34,728 nucleotides of DNA from an uncultured Clostridia bacterium (GCA_947585615.1 CANPXD010000014.1:1-34728), one strand, 5' to 3'; shown: positions 1 to 8,676, counted from the first letter of the stretch. The notes: generated by a model not told the origin, from the sequence alone. Translations and numbers: made by a program.

Positions 1-3000
1 AAGGGCATCTTGATACCGTGGTTGATACAGGGAGCGTAAGCTATTATGATTGACGGACCGTGATATGCTTCTGCCTCCTTGATCGCTTTCAGGCACTGGT
101 TGTAATCAGCACCCATAGCAACCTGTGCAACATAAACATAGCCGTAAGACATAGCAATCTTTGCAAGGTCCTTCTTCTTCGTAACCTTACCGGATGCCGC
201 AAACTGTGCAACAGCGCCTGTAGGTGTAGCCTTTGAAGCCTGACCGCCTGTATTTGAATATACCTCTGTATCAAACACAAGCACGTTGACATCCTGATTC
301 TGAGCAAGGACATGATCAAGACCGCCGAAACCTATATCGTAAGCCCAGCCGTCGCCGCCGAAAATCCACTGACTCTTCTTTGCGGCATAATCTTTATCCT
401 TGAGGAAGTCCTCAGCGGCTGCCTTTTCTTCTCCCGCAAACTCTGCACTTTCAAGAGCGGCAATAAGCGCTTTCGCGGGAGCGTCGTTTGCGCGCGTATC
501 CTCAAATGTGTCAAGATAATCCTTTACCTCTTTTGCGACGGATGAATCCTTAAGCGCAAGCGCATCCTCGGCAAGTCTTGCACGAATTTGCGTCTGAGCA
601 AGGAACATACCGAGACCGAATTCGGCATTATCCTCAAACAGTGAGTTCGACCATGCGGGGCCGTTGCCGTTCTTATCTACGGTATAGGGTGTTGAAGGCG
701 CAGAGCCGCCCCAGATTGATGAACATCCTGTTGCGTTTGCAACATACATCTTATCTCCAAAAAGCTGTGTAACAAGCTTTGCATATGGCGTCTCGCCGCA
801 GCCCGCGCAAGCGCCGGAGAACTCAAGATACGGCTTAAGATACTGCGTTGAAACGATTGTTTTATCAGAAGCTACTGCCGCATTCGGCTGAAGCTCGCAG
901 AGAGCGTCAAATACAGGTTGCTGTTCCATCTGAGAAGCAATCGGCTTCATAGTAAGAGACTTTGTGGGACATACATTTGCGCATGACGCGCAGCCTGTGC
1001 AGTCTAATGTGGAAACGATAAGAGCATACTTGAGACCTGTGTTTTTCGGTACTTTAAGTTCTGCTGTCTTTGTGTTTTTGGGCGCATCCGCAAGTTCTTC
1101 GCCGGTGAGCGCAACGGGACGGATAACGGCGTGGGGGCATACCATCGAGCATCTGTTGCACTGTGCGCAGGAAGTGGGATCCCATTCAGGAACATCTACA
1201 GCAATACCGCGCTTTTCAAATGCGGCCGAACCCTGCGGGAATACGCCGTCAGCCATATCGACAAAGGTGGATACAGGGATGGTGTCGCCTTTCTGGTGAC
1301 CTACAGGATCTAGAATTTCCCTGACAAATTTTTTCATTTCGGGACGATCTGTTTTAACTTCAAGTTCTTTCTCATCATCAACGGCATTCTTCCAGCTCTC
1401 GGGAACTTCTACCTTAATAAGTTCTTTTGAGCCGCGGTCGATACCGTTATGGTTAGCTTCAACAATAGCGTCGCCCTTCTTTGAGAATTTTGCGGTTGCT
1501 TTTGCTTTCATAAGCTCAATTGCTTTGTCAACGGGAAGAATTCCCGAGATTGTGAAAAATGCGGACTGGAGAATTGTTGAAGCGCGTCCGCGCAGACCTA
1601 CCTCCTCGGCAATTTTAATACCGTTGATAATATAGAAATTGATGTCATTCTCGGCTATGTATCTCTTCATTGCGGCAGGAAGCTCCTTGTCAAGTTCCTC
1701 CGGAGTCCAGATACAGTTAAGAAGGAATGTTCCGCCCGGAACAAGATCCTGTACCATATCATACTTTGTTACATATGAGGGACAGTGGCACGCAACAAAA
1801 TTAGCCTTGTTGATCAGATATGTAGAAGTAATCGGGTTGTCTCCGAAACGAAGATGCGATACCGTGATACCGCCTGATTTTTTGGAATCGTAGAAGAAAT
1901 AGCCCTGTGCAAACTTATCTGTGTTGTCGCCGATGATTTTTATTGAATCCTTGTTTGCGCCAACTGTACCGTCCGAACCGAGTCCCCAGAATTTGCATGA
2001 CGTTGTCCCGGCAGGTGTTGTGTCTACATTTTCACCGGATTCAAGGGAGAGATTTGTTACATCGTCAACGATACCGATCGTGAACGTCTGTTTCGGTTCG
2101 GCAGCTTTCATATTGTCATAAATCGAAATGATATGAGCAGGAACAGTATCCTTTGAACCGAGACCGTAGCGTCCGTTATAAACGGGAGTCGTCTCAAATG
2201 CTGAGCCTTTGAGAGCCGCAACGACATCGAGATAAAGAGGCTCACCGATTGAGCCGGGTTCTTTAGTTCTGTCTATAACAGAAATCTTTTTAACTGTTGA
2301 AGGAATTACATTGAGAAGATGTTTAGCTGAGAACGGTCTGTAAAGATGAACCTTTACAAGGCCCGTTTTTTCACCTTTTGCGTTGAGATAATCAACCGTT
2401 TCGGCAATCGTGTCGCAGACGGAACCCATAGCTATAATTATATGCTCCGCGTCCTCCGCGCCGTAATAGTTGAACGGCTTGTAATCCGTGCCGATTTTGG
2501 CGTTTATCTCGTCCATATATTTAACAGTTGCCTCAACGGCATTGTTATAATACTTGTTGCACGCTTCTCTGTGCTGGAAGAAAAGGTCTGAGTTTTCAGC
2601 CGAGCCGCGAAGCGTGGGATGCTCAGGATTAAGAGCATGAGCACGGAAACGCTGAACGTCCTCCATATCAACCATTGATTTCAGGTCGTCATAATCCCAT
2701 ACTTCTATTTTCTGGATTTCGTGGGATGTACGGAAGCCGTCAAAGAAATGAAGATACGGAACACCGCTTTTAAGCGTAGCAAGGTGTGCAACAGCGCCGA
2801 GATCCATAACCTCCTGAGGGTTATTGGAGCAGAGCATTGCGTATCCTGTCTGTCTGCACGCATAAATATCCGAATGATCACCGAAAATATTCAGAGCGTG
2901 TGTTGAGACGCAGCGTGCAGAAACGTGAATAACCGACGGCAGCAGTTCTCCGGCGATTTTATACATATTCGGTATCATAAGCAAAAGACCCTGGGAAGCC

Positions 3001-3254
3001 GTGTATGTAGTCGTTAAAGCTCCCGCGGAAAGCGATCCGTGAACCGCGCCTGCCGCTCCGCCTTCGGACTCCATTTCCTGGACTCTTACATTCTGACCAA
3101 AGATATTCTTAGTGTCATGAGAAGAAAGAACATCTGTAACCTCTGCCATAACGGAAGAAGGGGTAATTGGATAGATGGCTGCAACTTCCGTAAACGCATA
3201 AGAAACGTGCGCGGCGGCATTGTTGCCATCCATGGTTTTCTTTTTTCTTGCCAT
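1..3254 (-). CDS. nifJ: Pyruvate:ferredoxin (flavodoxin) oxidoreductase, 3' end cut by window edge
   Basis: Homodimeric cytoplasmic enzyme that converts pyruvate and CoA to acetyl-CoA and CO2 and passes electrons to ferredoxin, central to anaerobic fermentation. The ORF track misses it because it is open at the left edge; I translated it from the ATG at 3254-3252, which has an AGGAGG site at 3262-3267. About 1,084 codons are present; the family is usually near 1,170-1,190 residues, so roughly the last 90-100 are missing. Seen: N-terminal YPITPSSVMAE region, two ferredoxin-type 4Fe-4S motifs (CAQCNRCSMVCP near residue 696 and CTGCASCANVCP near 751), a further ACAGCGE cysteine motif, the thiamine diphosphate region GDGWAYDIGFGGLDH near 968, and AYAPCINHGI at the edge. 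Family assignment is secure. It has its own promoter and faces away from the nadE operon terminator. Confidence 0.97.
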   Translation of the reverse strand, partial: MARKKKTMDGNNAAAHVSYAFTEVAAIYPITPSSVMAEVTDVLSSHDTKNIFGQNVRVQEMESEGGAAGAVHGSLSAGALTTTYTASQGLLLMIPNMYKIAGELLPSVIHVSARCVSTHALNIFGDHSDIYACRQTGYAMLCSNNPQEVMDLGAVAHLATLKSGVPYLHFFDGFRTSHEIQKIEVWDYDDLKSMVDMEDVQRFRAHALNPEHPTLRGSAENSDLFFQHREACNKYYNNAVEATVKYMDEINAKIGTDYKPFNYYGAEDAEHIIIAMGSVCDTIAETVDYLNAKGEKTGLVKVHLYRPFSAKHLLNVIPSTVKKISVIDRTKEPGSIGEPLYLDVVAALKGSAFETTPVYNGRYGLGSKDTVPAHIISIYDNMKAAEPKQTFTIGIVDDVTNLSLESGENVDTTPAGTTSCKFWGLGSDGTVGANKDSIKIIGDNTDKFAQGYFFYDSKKSGGITVSHLRFGDNPITSTYLINKANFVACHCPSYVTKYDMVQDLVPGGTFLLNCIWTPEELDKELPAAMKRYIAENDINFYIINGIKIAEEVGLRGRASTILQSAFFTISGILPVDKAIELMKAKATAKFSKKGDAIVEANHNGIDRGSKELIKVEVPESWKNAVDDEKELEVKTDRPEMKKFVREILDPVGHQKGDTIPVSTFVDMADGVFPQGSAAFEKRGIAVDVPEWDPTSCAQCNRCSMVCPHAVIRPVALTGEELADAPKNTKTAELKVPKNTGLKYALIVSTLDCTGCASCANVCPTKSLTMKPIASQMEQQPVFDALCELQPNAAVASDKTIVSTQYLKPYLEFSGACAGCGETPYAKLVTQLFGDKMYVANATGCSSIWGGSAPSTPYTVDKNGNGPAWSNSLFEDNAEFGLGMFLAQTQIRARLAEDALALKDSSVAKEVKDYLDTFEDTRANDAPAKALIAALESAEFAGEEKAAAEDFLKDKDYAAKKSQWIFGGDGWAYDIGFGGLDHVLAQNQDVNVLVFDTEVYSNTGGQASKATPTGAVAQFAASGKVTKKKDLAKIAMSYGYVYVAQVAMGADYNQCLKAIKEAEAYHGPSIIIAYAPCINHGIKMP

Positions 3255-3320
3255 TGAATTTCCTCCTATGATGGATTTATAAATATTAATGTTTGGGACT
3301 TTTTGTCCGTAACCGAAAAC

Positions 3321-3349
3321 ATTATAACACCAGTTACATATAAATTCAA
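3321..3349 (-). promoter_or_regulatory. Predicted sigma-A promoter of nifJ
   Basis: On the minus strand, TTGAAT at 3349-3344 and TATAAT at 3326-3321 are separated by 17 nt, and a TG precedes the -10 by one base (extended -10). The start point would fall near 3314, giving a leader of about 60 nt before the nifJ ATG at 3254. Confidence 0.7.
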
Positions 3350-3373
3350 TATTATATTTTTGGTATTTTCAAC

Positions 3374-3400
3374 AAAAAAGAGCGCAAAAGCGCCCTTTTA
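3374..3400 (-). terminator. Intrinsic terminator of the nadE operon
   Basis: Stem GGGCGC / GCGCTC (with a G-U pair) around a TTTT loop, extended by an A/T stem and followed on the minus strand by six T residues. It lies 20 nt after the stop of the 250-residue protein gene. The plus-strand side also has TTTT, so it may act weakly in both directions. Confidence 0.75.
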
Positions 3401-3419
3401 ATATAATTTGCTTATTTGC

Positions 3420-4172
3420 TCAATCGTCAATGCCTTCCTGCTCCTCAACCTGATTAAGCGGCATAGAAATTTTTACAGAATCGCTTCCCGCAGGAACGGT
3501 CGTTTTATATTGCGAGCCGTATGATACGAGTTTTACTTCAACAGTCACATCTCCCGTATACTCTTCCGTTTCAAAATAGCGTTCACTATTCAGATCAAGC
3601 TTAACGGATTCCGATATGACGCGCTTTCCATTTATAGAGATTTCAAGTGTATCCTCTTTACCGGCGGGTAAAACGACCGTGATTTTGATTTTTCTCGGTT
3701 TGCTGACATCAGGCTGCGGCGGATCAATTGGCGGATTTACATTTCCCTCACTCTGATTGTTATTCCCTGAGCCGCTTCCCTGATTATCGCCTGCGCTGTT
3801 TCCCTGATTATCATTTCCCGAGCCGCTTCCCTGACTGCTGCTGCCGGACCCGCTGTTCTGATTACCGGCAGAGTTGCCGCTTTGTTTGTTATTTCCGGAA
3901 CCTGAATTGGCGCTGTTGTTCTTTGCCGTTGTCACAACCCGTGTAACAACCTCGCCTTGATCATCAGTCACAGGCTCTCCCTGTGCGTCGGTAACAATTT
4001 CGGTTACAATCGGTGTGTCTACATATCCGTTGTCGGATTTTCTTGTCAAAGCAAATAGAACTGCCGCTGCAATAATCGCTATGACGGCTATCGCAGCAAT
4101 TATGATTACGATTTTCTTCCTTTTTGCTTTTTCACTGCTGTTTTCATTAACATTATTAGTATTTTCTTCCAT
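3420..4172 (-). CDS. Single-pass membrane protein with Ser/Gly/Asn-rich linker, unknown function
   Basis: 250 residues, not recognised as a named family. Seen in order: a short Asn/Glu/Lys N terminus, a KAKRKK basic patch, one transmembrane helix (about 20-43), a Val/Thr-rich stretch with two similar VTDAQGEPVTDDQGEVVT halves, a low-complexity Ser/Gly/Asn/Gln linker (about 85-145), a Pro-rich hinge, then a C-terminal domain of about 90 residues that reads as alternating beta strands (KIKITVVLP, LEISINGK, VTVEVKLVS). By the positive-inside rule the C-terminal domain is probably outside the cell. Start at 4172 is supported by AAGGAG 9 nt upstream. It lies 28 nt after nadE and before a terminator, so the two are likely cotranscribed, but the functions need not be related. 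Confidence 0.8.
   Translation of the reverse strand: MEENTNNVNENSSEKAKRKKIVIIIAAIAVIAIIAAAVLFALTRKSDNGYVDTPIVTEIVTDAQGEPVTDDQGEVVTRVVTTAKNNSANSGSGNNKQSGNSAGNQNSGSGSSSQGSGSGNDNQGNSAGDNQGSGSGNNNQSEGNVNPPIDPPQPDVSKPRKIKITVVLPAGKEDTLEISINGKRVISESVKLDLNSERYFETEEYTGDVTVEVKLVSYGSQYKTTVPAGSDSVKISMPLNQVEEQEGIDD
3738..3922 (-). repeat. Degenerate tandem repeat encoding the Ser/Gly/Asn linker
   Basis: Repeated short units on the plus strand such as CCCTGATTATC and GAGCCGCTTCCCTGA encode GSGN/NQ/GNSAG blocks in the 250-residue membrane protein. The period is irregular, so limits are approximate. Confidence 0.6.
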
Positions 4173-4200
4173 TGTATAAAACTCCTTTCTGAAACATCAA

Positions 4201-6084
4201 TTATATATAGTCCTGATAGGAAGCGTCCGACGGCATTCGCCAGTCACCGCGCGGAGAAAGCGAAACAGTTCCCACCTTCGGCGAATCCGGAATACAACTT
4301 CTTTTGAACTGACTTGTGAAAAATCTTCTGATAAAGACATCCGCCCAGTGCCGAATTTCCTCCTCGCTGTATTTGGCGTCAAAAGCCTTTTTCGCCAAAA
4401 AGACAAGTTTTTCTTTTGTAAACCCGAAGCGTACAAAATGATACAGAAAGAAATCGTGCAGCTCATAAGGACCAATATTTTCTTCTGTTTTCTGGGCGAT
4501 TTTTCCGTTTTTATCGGGAGGAAGAAGTTCAGGTGAAACGGGAGTGTTCAGTATGTCATTCAATACGGCGGCTGTCTTTTCATCACTTACGCTCGCGGCA
4601 TATTCGACAAGATATTTGACAAGCGTTTTCGGTACTGAGGCATTCACTCCGTACATACTCATATGATCTCCGTTATACGTACACCAGCCCATCGCAAGCT
4701 CGCTTAAATCGCCCGTTCCCACAAGCAGCTTTTTATGCTTGTTCGCCATATCAAAAAGAATCTGCGTTCTTTCTCTCGCCTGCGTGTTTTCATAGGTAAT
4801 ATCCTTTATTGCAGGGTCATGCTCAATATCTTTCATATGCTGAACGCAGGCTTCCTTTATGCTGATTTCCTTTACCTTAACCCCGAGATTTTCCATCAGC
4901 TTCAGAGCGTTTGCGTATGTTCTGTCGGTAGTTCCGAAGCCGGGCATTGTTATTCCCAGAATATCGGAGTTTTTCATACCGAGAAGTCTCATAGCCTCCG
5001 CGCAGACAAGAAGCGCAAGCGTTGAATCAAGACCTCCCGAAATGCCAAGAACCGCACCGGTTGAGCCGATATGCGCAATTCTCTTTGCAAGTCCCGACGC
5101 CTGAATCGCAAAAATTTCACTGCAGCGCTCGCGTCTCTTCCCGTTGTCAACAGGAACAAAAGGACGCGGGTCAACAAATCTGTATTTCAAATCGTTTTCA
5201 TCATTCTCAAGCTTGACAAAATCAGAGTGCCTGTCCTCCGCACTTTCAAAGCTCATATTTTTCTGACGAAGCGTGTTCAGTTTTTCAATATCAATATCGG
5301 CAAATGTAATAACATTTTCCCTGCTGAAACGCTTTCCCTCTGCAAGAACAGCGCCATTTTCCGCGATCAATGTTGCGCCGCTGAAAACAAGGTCTGTTGT
5401 GCTTTCGTAAACTGACGCGCCCGCGTAAATGTAAGCGCACACACATCTTGCGGACTGATTCGTAATCAGACTTCTTCTGTAATCGGCTTTTGAAACATAT
5501 TCGTCGGAAGCGGAGAGATTAACTATGACGTTTGCTCCGTTCAGGGCAAGCTCGGCGGACGGCGGATTCGGAACCCACAGATCCTCGCACAGTTCAACGC
5601 CCATTCTCACGCCGTTTCCGACGTCAAGTATAAAGTTTGTGCTCATAACGGCGTCGTATTTGCTTATATAGCAGTCCGTGCGGTTCCCGGAAGCAAACCA
5701 TCTTTTTTCATAGAATTCATTGTAGTTGGCAAGATTTGCTTTCGGAATGATTTTAATAATCCTGCCGTCAAAAATAACAAAAGCGCAATTATAGAGCTTA
5801 TTTTTCATTTCACAGACAGAGCCGACGACTACAACTATTTTTTTACCGTTTGTATATCTCACTATATCAAACAATGCTTTGTCCGCCGCGTTCTGCAGAG
5901 ATTTGGTAAAAAAAAGATCGCCGCAGGTGTAACCTGTTACAGAAAGCTCAGGCGTGACGATAAGCCGTGCATTTTCAGCAAGCGCCGCATCAATTGCTTT
6001 TTTTATTTCTTCCTTGTTGTATGACGGATTGGCAACCTTCAGCTTGAGTGAAGCGGAGGCTGCCCTGAAAAAGCCGTAATTCAT
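4201..6084 (-). CDS. nadE: Glutamine-dependent NAD+ synthetase
   Basis: Final step of NAD biosynthesis: amidates nicotinic acid adenine dinucleotide using glutamine and ATP, in the cytoplasm. 627 residues, normal for the two-domain form. The N-terminal nitrilase-type glutaminase domain shows the expected triad: Glu46 in TPELSVTGYTCGDLF, Lys115 in IPKANLANYNEFYEKRWF, Cys166 in VELCEDLWVP. The C-terminal synthetase domain has the ATP pyrophosphatase loop ISGGLDST (348-355) and the GTGDLSELAMGWCTYNGDH segment. The start at 6084 has only a weak GGTGA site 6-7 nt upstream. No other good start is nearby and the first residues MNYGFFRAA fit the family. First gene of a two-gene operon with the membrane protein at 3420-4172. 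Confidence 0.96.
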   Translation of the reverse strand: MNYGFFRAASASLKLKVANPSYNKEEIKKAIDAALAENARLIVTPELSVTGYTCGDLFFTKSLQNAADKALFDIVRYTNGKKIVVVVGSVCEMKNKLYNCAFVIFDGRIIKIIPKANLANYNEFYEKRWFASGNRTDCYISKYDAVMSTNFILDVGNGVRMGVELCEDLWVPNPPSAELALNGANVIVNLSASDEYVSKADYRRSLITNQSARCVCAYIYAGASVYESTTDLVFSGATLIAENGAVLAEGKRFSRENVITFADIDIEKLNTLRQKNMSFESAEDRHSDFVKLENDENDLKYRFVDPRPFVPVDNGKRRERCSEIFAIQASGLAKRIAHIGSTGAVLGISGGLDSTLALLVCAEAMRLLGMKNSDILGITMPGFGTTDRTYANALKLMENLGVKVKEISIKEACVQHMKDIEHDPAIKDITYENTQARERTQILFDMANKHKKLLVGTGDLSELAMGWCTYNGDHMSMYGVNASVPKTLVKYLVEYAASVSDEKTAAVLNDILNTPVSPELLPPDKNGKIAQKTEENIGPYELHDFFLYHFVRFGFTKEKLVFLAKKAFDAKYSEEEIRHWADVFIRRFFTSQFKRSCIPDSPKVGTVSLSPRGDWRMPSDASYQDYI

Positions 6085-6174
6085 TATATCACCGTAAAAG
6101 TAAAATCATTTATTGTTCAAAAACAGTAATTCCCTTTTTATGATCAAATATCAACAGACTGCTTTCTAATACTA

Positions 6175-6203
6175 ATTATAGCCGATAATAATTTTTATTG
6201 CAA
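6175..6203 (-). promoter_or_regulatory. Predicted promoter of nadE operon
   Basis: On the minus strand TTGCAA (6203-6198), 17 nt, TATAAT (6180-6175). Start point would be near 6168, about 84 nt before nadE. It is back-to-back with the plus-strand promoter at 6206-6234. Confidence 0.65.
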
Positions 6204-6205
6204 TA

Positions 6206-6234
6206 TTGAAAATAATATCGTAATGGTATAGAAT
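6206..6234 (+). promoter_or_regulatory. Predicted promoter of the acidic protein gene
   Basis: TTGAAA at 6206-6211, 17 nt, TAGAAT at 6229-6234. Start point would be near 6241, about 48 nt before the ATG at 6289. The -35 boxes of this and the nadE promoter nearly touch, so a single regulator could affect both. Confidence 0.55.
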
Positions 6235-6288
6235 AGTATAAATAATAGAAGCGGAAAAGAATAAAGGAACAGAAAAGAGGAAGTAAAA

Positions 6289-6864
6289 ATGGATATAGAT
6301 TCCTACATTGACGAAGCAATATTTGCGGAAACACCTAAACACCTTGTATTTTACCAGTTAATATGGGAACAGTTCCGAGAGGACGGCTTTGTAATAACCG
6401 ACGAGGACGGCTATGAAATTGATTCCGTTTTCAAGGCTGTTGCTTTAAAAAATATAGTAGGAGAATTTGTATACAGAATATATGACGCGGTAAACGAAAC
6501 GGATTTTGAGGATGTAGTTGAATATCTTCAAAATCTTGGTGTAAACGAAAATGAGATTGAAGAATATTGCCGCGAAAATCCAAGAATAGAATATGATGCG
6601 GACGATTTCGGTCTCACTGTGAAAAACGCGCTTGATTACTGGACGGAGATTTCGGCGGATAAAATGCTTGAAGATTTTTCGGCGGACGATATTTTCGATT
6701 ATTTGTTCACGGCAACATATGATTTTGAGCAGGATTTCATATTTGATTTTGAGGACGCCGATGAATTTCAAGCTTTCGTTGATGCAAACACCGAAAAGCT
6801 TGATGAATATAAAGAAGAATATCCGTCTGTTATGCGCTGGATAGAGAGCGGTATGATTTGCTGA
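6289..6864 (+). CDS. Highly acidic hypothetical protein
   Basis: 191 residues, not recognised. I count 52 Asp/Glu against 12 Lys/Arg, so it is strongly acidic; there is no signal peptide or membrane segment and it should be cytoplasmic. The C-terminal third is rich in Asp, Glu and Phe (for example DFEQDFIFDFEDADEF). A good AGAGGAAG site lies 5-6 nt before the ATG, and a promoter candidate lies upstream, so it is likely a real monocistronic gene. The long antisense ORF at 6445-6999 overlaps it and is taken as a shadow. Confidence 0.75.
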   Translation: MDIDSYIDEAIFAETPKHLVFYQLIWEQFREDGFVITDEDGYEIDSVFKAVALKNIVGEFVYRIYDAVNETDFEDVVEYLQNLGVNENEIEEYCRENPRIEYDADDFGLTVKNALDYWTEISADKMLEDFSADDIFDYLFTATYDFEQDFIFDFEDADEFQAFVDANTEKLDEYKEEYPSVMRWIESGMIC

Positions 6865-7262
6865 TAAAAAAGGGCAGTCATATCCCACGCAAAAATACCA
6901 TGTTTTTATAAACGTTAAATTCGGAGTGATTTGCAAACACACGGCATTTCTTTTTATATACTTTACAAGGAAAATATGAACACTCCGATCTTTTCGCATT
7001 TCAAGCCGGTCTGAGCTTTGTTATTTATCAGCTTTATATTTAAGTAAAAGAGGCGCTTTTAAAAAGCGCCTCTCAAACTATCAATAAAGCGGTCTGAACT
7101 ATGCCGAAATAAAACAGGCATACCGGCATAATCATCTTTACATATTAAAAAGCAGGAAAACTTCATCATTCATAAATGGATTTTGCTGCGGATTCATATA
7201 TTTAAAACATTTATTAATGCACGTGCCATGATTTTAAATGATTTATATGCCGATTCAAAACA
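6865..7262. other. Gene-free spacer between convergent genes
   Basis: About 400 nt of AT-rich sequence with no ORF that has a ribosome binding site. It holds a strong hairpin at 7050-7073, an 8-nt inverted pair TCGGAGTG (6921-6928) / CACTCCGA (6981-6988) separated by 52 nt, and TATGCCG / CGGCATA near 7099-7130. I recognise no RNA family here. Confidence 0.5.
7050..7073 (-). terminator. Hairpin terminator, best on the minus strand
   Basis: Near-perfect palindrome GAGGCGCTTTT / AAAAGCGCCTC. On the minus strand it is followed by TTTTACTTAAAT, so it fits as the terminator of the acyltransferase gene about 190 nt upstream. On the plus strand the U-tract is absent, but it may still mark the 3' end of the acidic protein transcript. 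Confidence 0.6.
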
Positions 7263-8339
7263 CTATTTGATAAATAAAAGCCACTTTTTGATTTTCGGGA
7301 TTTTAGAGAGAATGAACGCTATAACCGCGCTAAGCACAAAAACAACGCAAAACAGCAAAACAGTATTTATATATTTCGGAAATCCAAATGCGACCACATA
7401 TTCCCTTATATCATCGAGCAGCGGCTTATGAATAAAATACATACCGAAGCTTATCAGTGAAAGTCCGGTAAACACTTTTCCGAGCGCTTGTGCCGCGGCA
7501 CTTTTGAAGCTGAATCTGCTGAACAATTCAAAAATGCACGTTGAGCACACAAAAACGCCGATAAAATCATAATAGAGATGATAATCATAGCCGTGGCGAA
7601 CCGTTGTGATTATGATAAACACGCAAAACGCAAACGATACAGCCGCCGCGATTATAAGAACTATGGAAGGAATTTTTTTGAACGCGCCGCGCCTGCAAAG
7701 CAGACCGATAAGCAAATATGAGCCGTAAACGCCGCCTAAAAATCCTAACTCAAGCTTTGCGCTCACTGTTATCTCCCACGAGTATGCTTCTGCAAAAATG
7801 TTATATAGTTTGCTTCCGTAACAGAACAGCAAAACAACGCAAATCGGTATAAGGAGTGTTTTGTCAGACAATTTTTTTATCGCGTTTGAAACAAACGGAA
7901 TCGCGATATAAATTCCGATTATAGCGGGAATATACCACATATGTCCCATAGACGGTGTTTTCAGAAACAGCATATCGCAGATAAGATCGCTTATAAGACC
8001 ATTTTTTGATTTAATTAAACTTCTGATAAAGTATATCACAATCCAGATTTCGGAAGTCAGAATAAGCGGAAGCAGATTATGCTTATAAAACGATAAAATC
8101 TTTTTATCTGTTGAATAATCACGCTCCAATAGAAGCCATCCGGTAATCGCGAAAAAAATCGGCACGCCTATTCTTCCCGCCGTGTAGCCGCAGGCACGAA
8201 AAAGACCTGATATAAAACTCAAATTCTGAACGCTTTCAAAGCTCATTCTGTATGCCGATTCAATACAGTGCATAAAAACCACGGAAACAATTGCGGCGCT
8301 TCGTGCAAAATCAAGCCAAATAATTCTTTTGCTTTCCAT
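7263..8339 (-). CDS. Acyltransferase 3 family integral membrane protein
   Basis: 358 residues from the chosen start. Family members move acetyl or other acyl groups onto extracellular glycans or envelope polymers. Seen: the N-terminal family signature IIWLDFARSAAIVSVVFMHC with the conserved helix-1 His, GRIGVPIFFAITGWLLLERD, and about ten hydrophobic segments ending in SKIPKIKKWLLFIK. The track starts at a GTG (8348), but that GTG overlaps the ribosome binding site GGAG; the ATG at 8339 sits 8 nt after GGAG and is the better start. Monocistronic with its own promoter. Substrate cannot be told from sequence. Confidence 0.88.
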   Translation of the reverse strand: MESKRIIWLDFARSAAIVSVVFMHCIESAYRMSFESVQNLSFISGLFRACGYTAGRIGVPIFFAITGWLLLERDYSTDKKILSFYKHNLLPLILTSEIWIVIYFIRSLIKSKNGLISDLICDMLFLKTPSMGHMWYIPAIIGIYIAIPFVSNAIKKLSDKTLLIPICVVLLFCYGSKLYNIFAEAYSWEITVSAKLELGFLGGVYGSYLLIGLLCRRGAFKKIPSIVLIIAAAVSFAFCVFIIITTVRHGYDYHLYYDFIGVFVCSTCIFELFSRFSFKSAAAQALGKVFTGLSLISFGMYFIHKPLLDDIREYVVAFGFPKYINTVLLFCVVFVLSAVIAFILSKIPKIKKWLLFIK

Positions 8340-8362
8340 CTCTATCACTCCAATCGAGCCTA

Positions 8363-8391
8363 ATTATATCACAAGCAAAATAATTAAACAA
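8363..8391 (-). promoter_or_regulatory. Predicted promoter of the acyltransferase gene
   Basis: Minus strand TTGTTT (8391-8386), 17 nt, TATAAT (8368-8363). Start point near 8356 would give a very short leader of about 17 nt that just contains the GGAG site, consistent with the ATG at 8339. Confidence 0.55.
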
Positions 8392-8474
8392 GGATTCCCT
8401 TTAATGTAAATAATAGTTATTTTATAATACACGGCACATAGAACACATCAAAATCAACGTTGAAACAGAAAATA

Positions 8475-8498
8475 CCCCTCTCCCAGGTGGGAGAGGGG
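8475..8498 (-). terminator. Terminator of cassette 1
   Basis: Stem CCCCTCTCCC / GGGAGAGGGG, 10 bp with a 4-nt loop, followed on the minus strand by TATTTTCTG. It follows the peptide gene by 22 nt. The 17 nt between stop and stem (ATCCGGAATGAAACAAT) are the same in all three cassettes although this stem sequence differs from the other two. Confidence 0.75.
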
Positions 8499-8520
8499 AA
8501 AATTGTTTCATTCCGGATTT

Positions 8521-8664
8521 TTAAAATTCAACTTCCGCAGGATAACCGCCGTCGAGGTTTATCTCGCCCCAGTCAGTGCCGCTTATAAGTCCTGCTGTCG
8601 CAATATCATCACGAAGAGAATATTTAAGGATTTCAATATCCGGCTCTTTGTAAATTCTTTTCAT
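8521..8664 (-). CDS. 47-residue cassette peptide, copy 1
   Basis: Too short for the ORF track. Translation begins MKRIYKEPDIEILKYSLRDD and ends YPAEVEF, 47 residues, same length as copies at 19449 and 29221. It differs from copy 2 at only about nine positions: 4, 10, a central patch around 27-30 (ISGT here), 34 and 43. Conserved: N-terminal KRxYKEPDxEIL, the DxIATAGL segment, DWGxI, LDGGYP and EVEF. No Cys, no membrane segment, no recognisable signal peptide. The gene starts 12 nt after the stop of the large protein gene, and the ribosome binding site GGAGG directly follows that stop (TAAGGAGG). Function unknown. The YxxPxxE...DxIxT pattern resembles small uncharacterised proteins I recall from gut Firmicutes, unverified. 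Could be a secreted partner, precursor peptide or regulator. Confidence 0.88.
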   Translation of the reverse strand: MKRIYKEPDIEILKYSLRDDIATAGLISGTDWGEINLDGGYPAEVEF

Positions 8665-8676
8665 CTATAGGCCTCC

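Noticed and set aside
8521-8664. Dockerin or EF-hand reading of the DWGxINLDGGY part of the peptides
   Set aside because: It has some Asp/Gly/Asn character but lacks the spacing and the paired repeat of a dockerin, and no cohesin is seen in the large proteins.
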